NCBI GenBank assembly: GCA_029054485.1
Contig: JAIDFD010000050.1
Coordinates: 1 to 5,150 of the forward strand
Direction of reading: 5' to 3'
DNA: 5,150 nucleotides
Source: Clostridia bacterium
GTDB lineage: Bacteria > Bacillota > Clostridia > Christensenellales > Borkfalkiaceae
Below the pieces are notes generated by a model. That model worked only from the letters and a program-made list of their open reading frames with translations. It did not search any database and had not been told where the DNA came from. Position numbers and translations under genes: made by a program. This document shows, piece after piece, positions 5,042 through 5,150 of this stretch (position 1 is its first letter; every line of letters starts with the position of its first letter).

Positions 5042-5150
5042 ATGACAAAAACCGAAATATTAGATTTAGTCGAAAGAATGACAATTATTGAAGATGGTTT
5101 GATTAGTAATCAGACAACGTGTTGGAAGGCTCATCGAGAAGCCGATAGAC
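5042..5150 (+). CDS. Partial gene, start of an unrecognised protein
   Basis: The frame is open from ATG 5042 to the window edge (36 codons, 3' end missing). The N-terminus begins MTKTEILDLVERMTIIEDG and continues with a soluble, charged, helical-looking segment with no signal peptide or TM helix. The strong ribosome binding site and the promoter at 4931-4959 support a real gene. Its codons lean to A/T-rich and rarer forms (TTA, ATA, AGA, AGT, CGA) compared with the GCG/CCG/GCC-rich neighbours, which could mean a recently acquired or small accessory gene, but 36 codons is too little to be sure. No family is recognised. Confidence 0.7.
   Translation, partial: MTKTEILDLVERMTIIEDGLISNQTTCWKAHREADR

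Overview
The window looks like a chromosomal segment from a low-to-moderate GC Firmicute, probably an uncultured gut Clostridia-type organism. This rests on consensus sigma-A type promoters, purine-rich Shine-Dalgarno sites, the OmpR-family kinase/regulator pair and the style of the small membrane proteins. The species cannot be named from the sequence. No rRNA, tRNA, CRISPR array, transposase or insertion sequence was seen.

Left part (33-3344, minus strand): a compact operon read right to left. It starts at a good promoter (TTGCCA-17-TAAAAT, 3316-3344). It encodes an OmpR-type response regulator, a two-TM histidine kinase with almost no extracytoplasmic loop, a six-TM protein of unknown function, and two paralogous two-TM small proteins. 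The first four genes overlap one another by 4, 4 and 14 bases, so translation is probably coupled. The fifth gene follows a 97-base gap and may have its own weak promoter. A perfect 8-3-8 palindrome (3293-3311) lies over the predicted start of the operon transcript. The layout suggests a membrane- or envelope-state sensing system in which the kinase senses within the membrane and the co-transcribed membrane proteins are sensor partners or outputs. That functional link is inference.

Middle part (3345-4940, plus strand): a divergent single gene for a 481-residue polytopic membrane protein, tentatively YwaF/TMEM164-like. It is driven by an exact-consensus promoter (TTGACA-17-TATAAT) placed so close to the ATG that the mRNA should be leaderless or nearly so. 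A strong, probably bidirectional hairpin terminator closes the gene.

Right part (4931-5150, plus strand): a second transcription unit begins inside the terminator. Its -35 hexamer is in the 3' arm of the terminator stem and it has an extended -10. An inverted repeat in the leader and a strong ribosome binding site precede a gene that runs off the window after 36 codons. Its product is not recognised.
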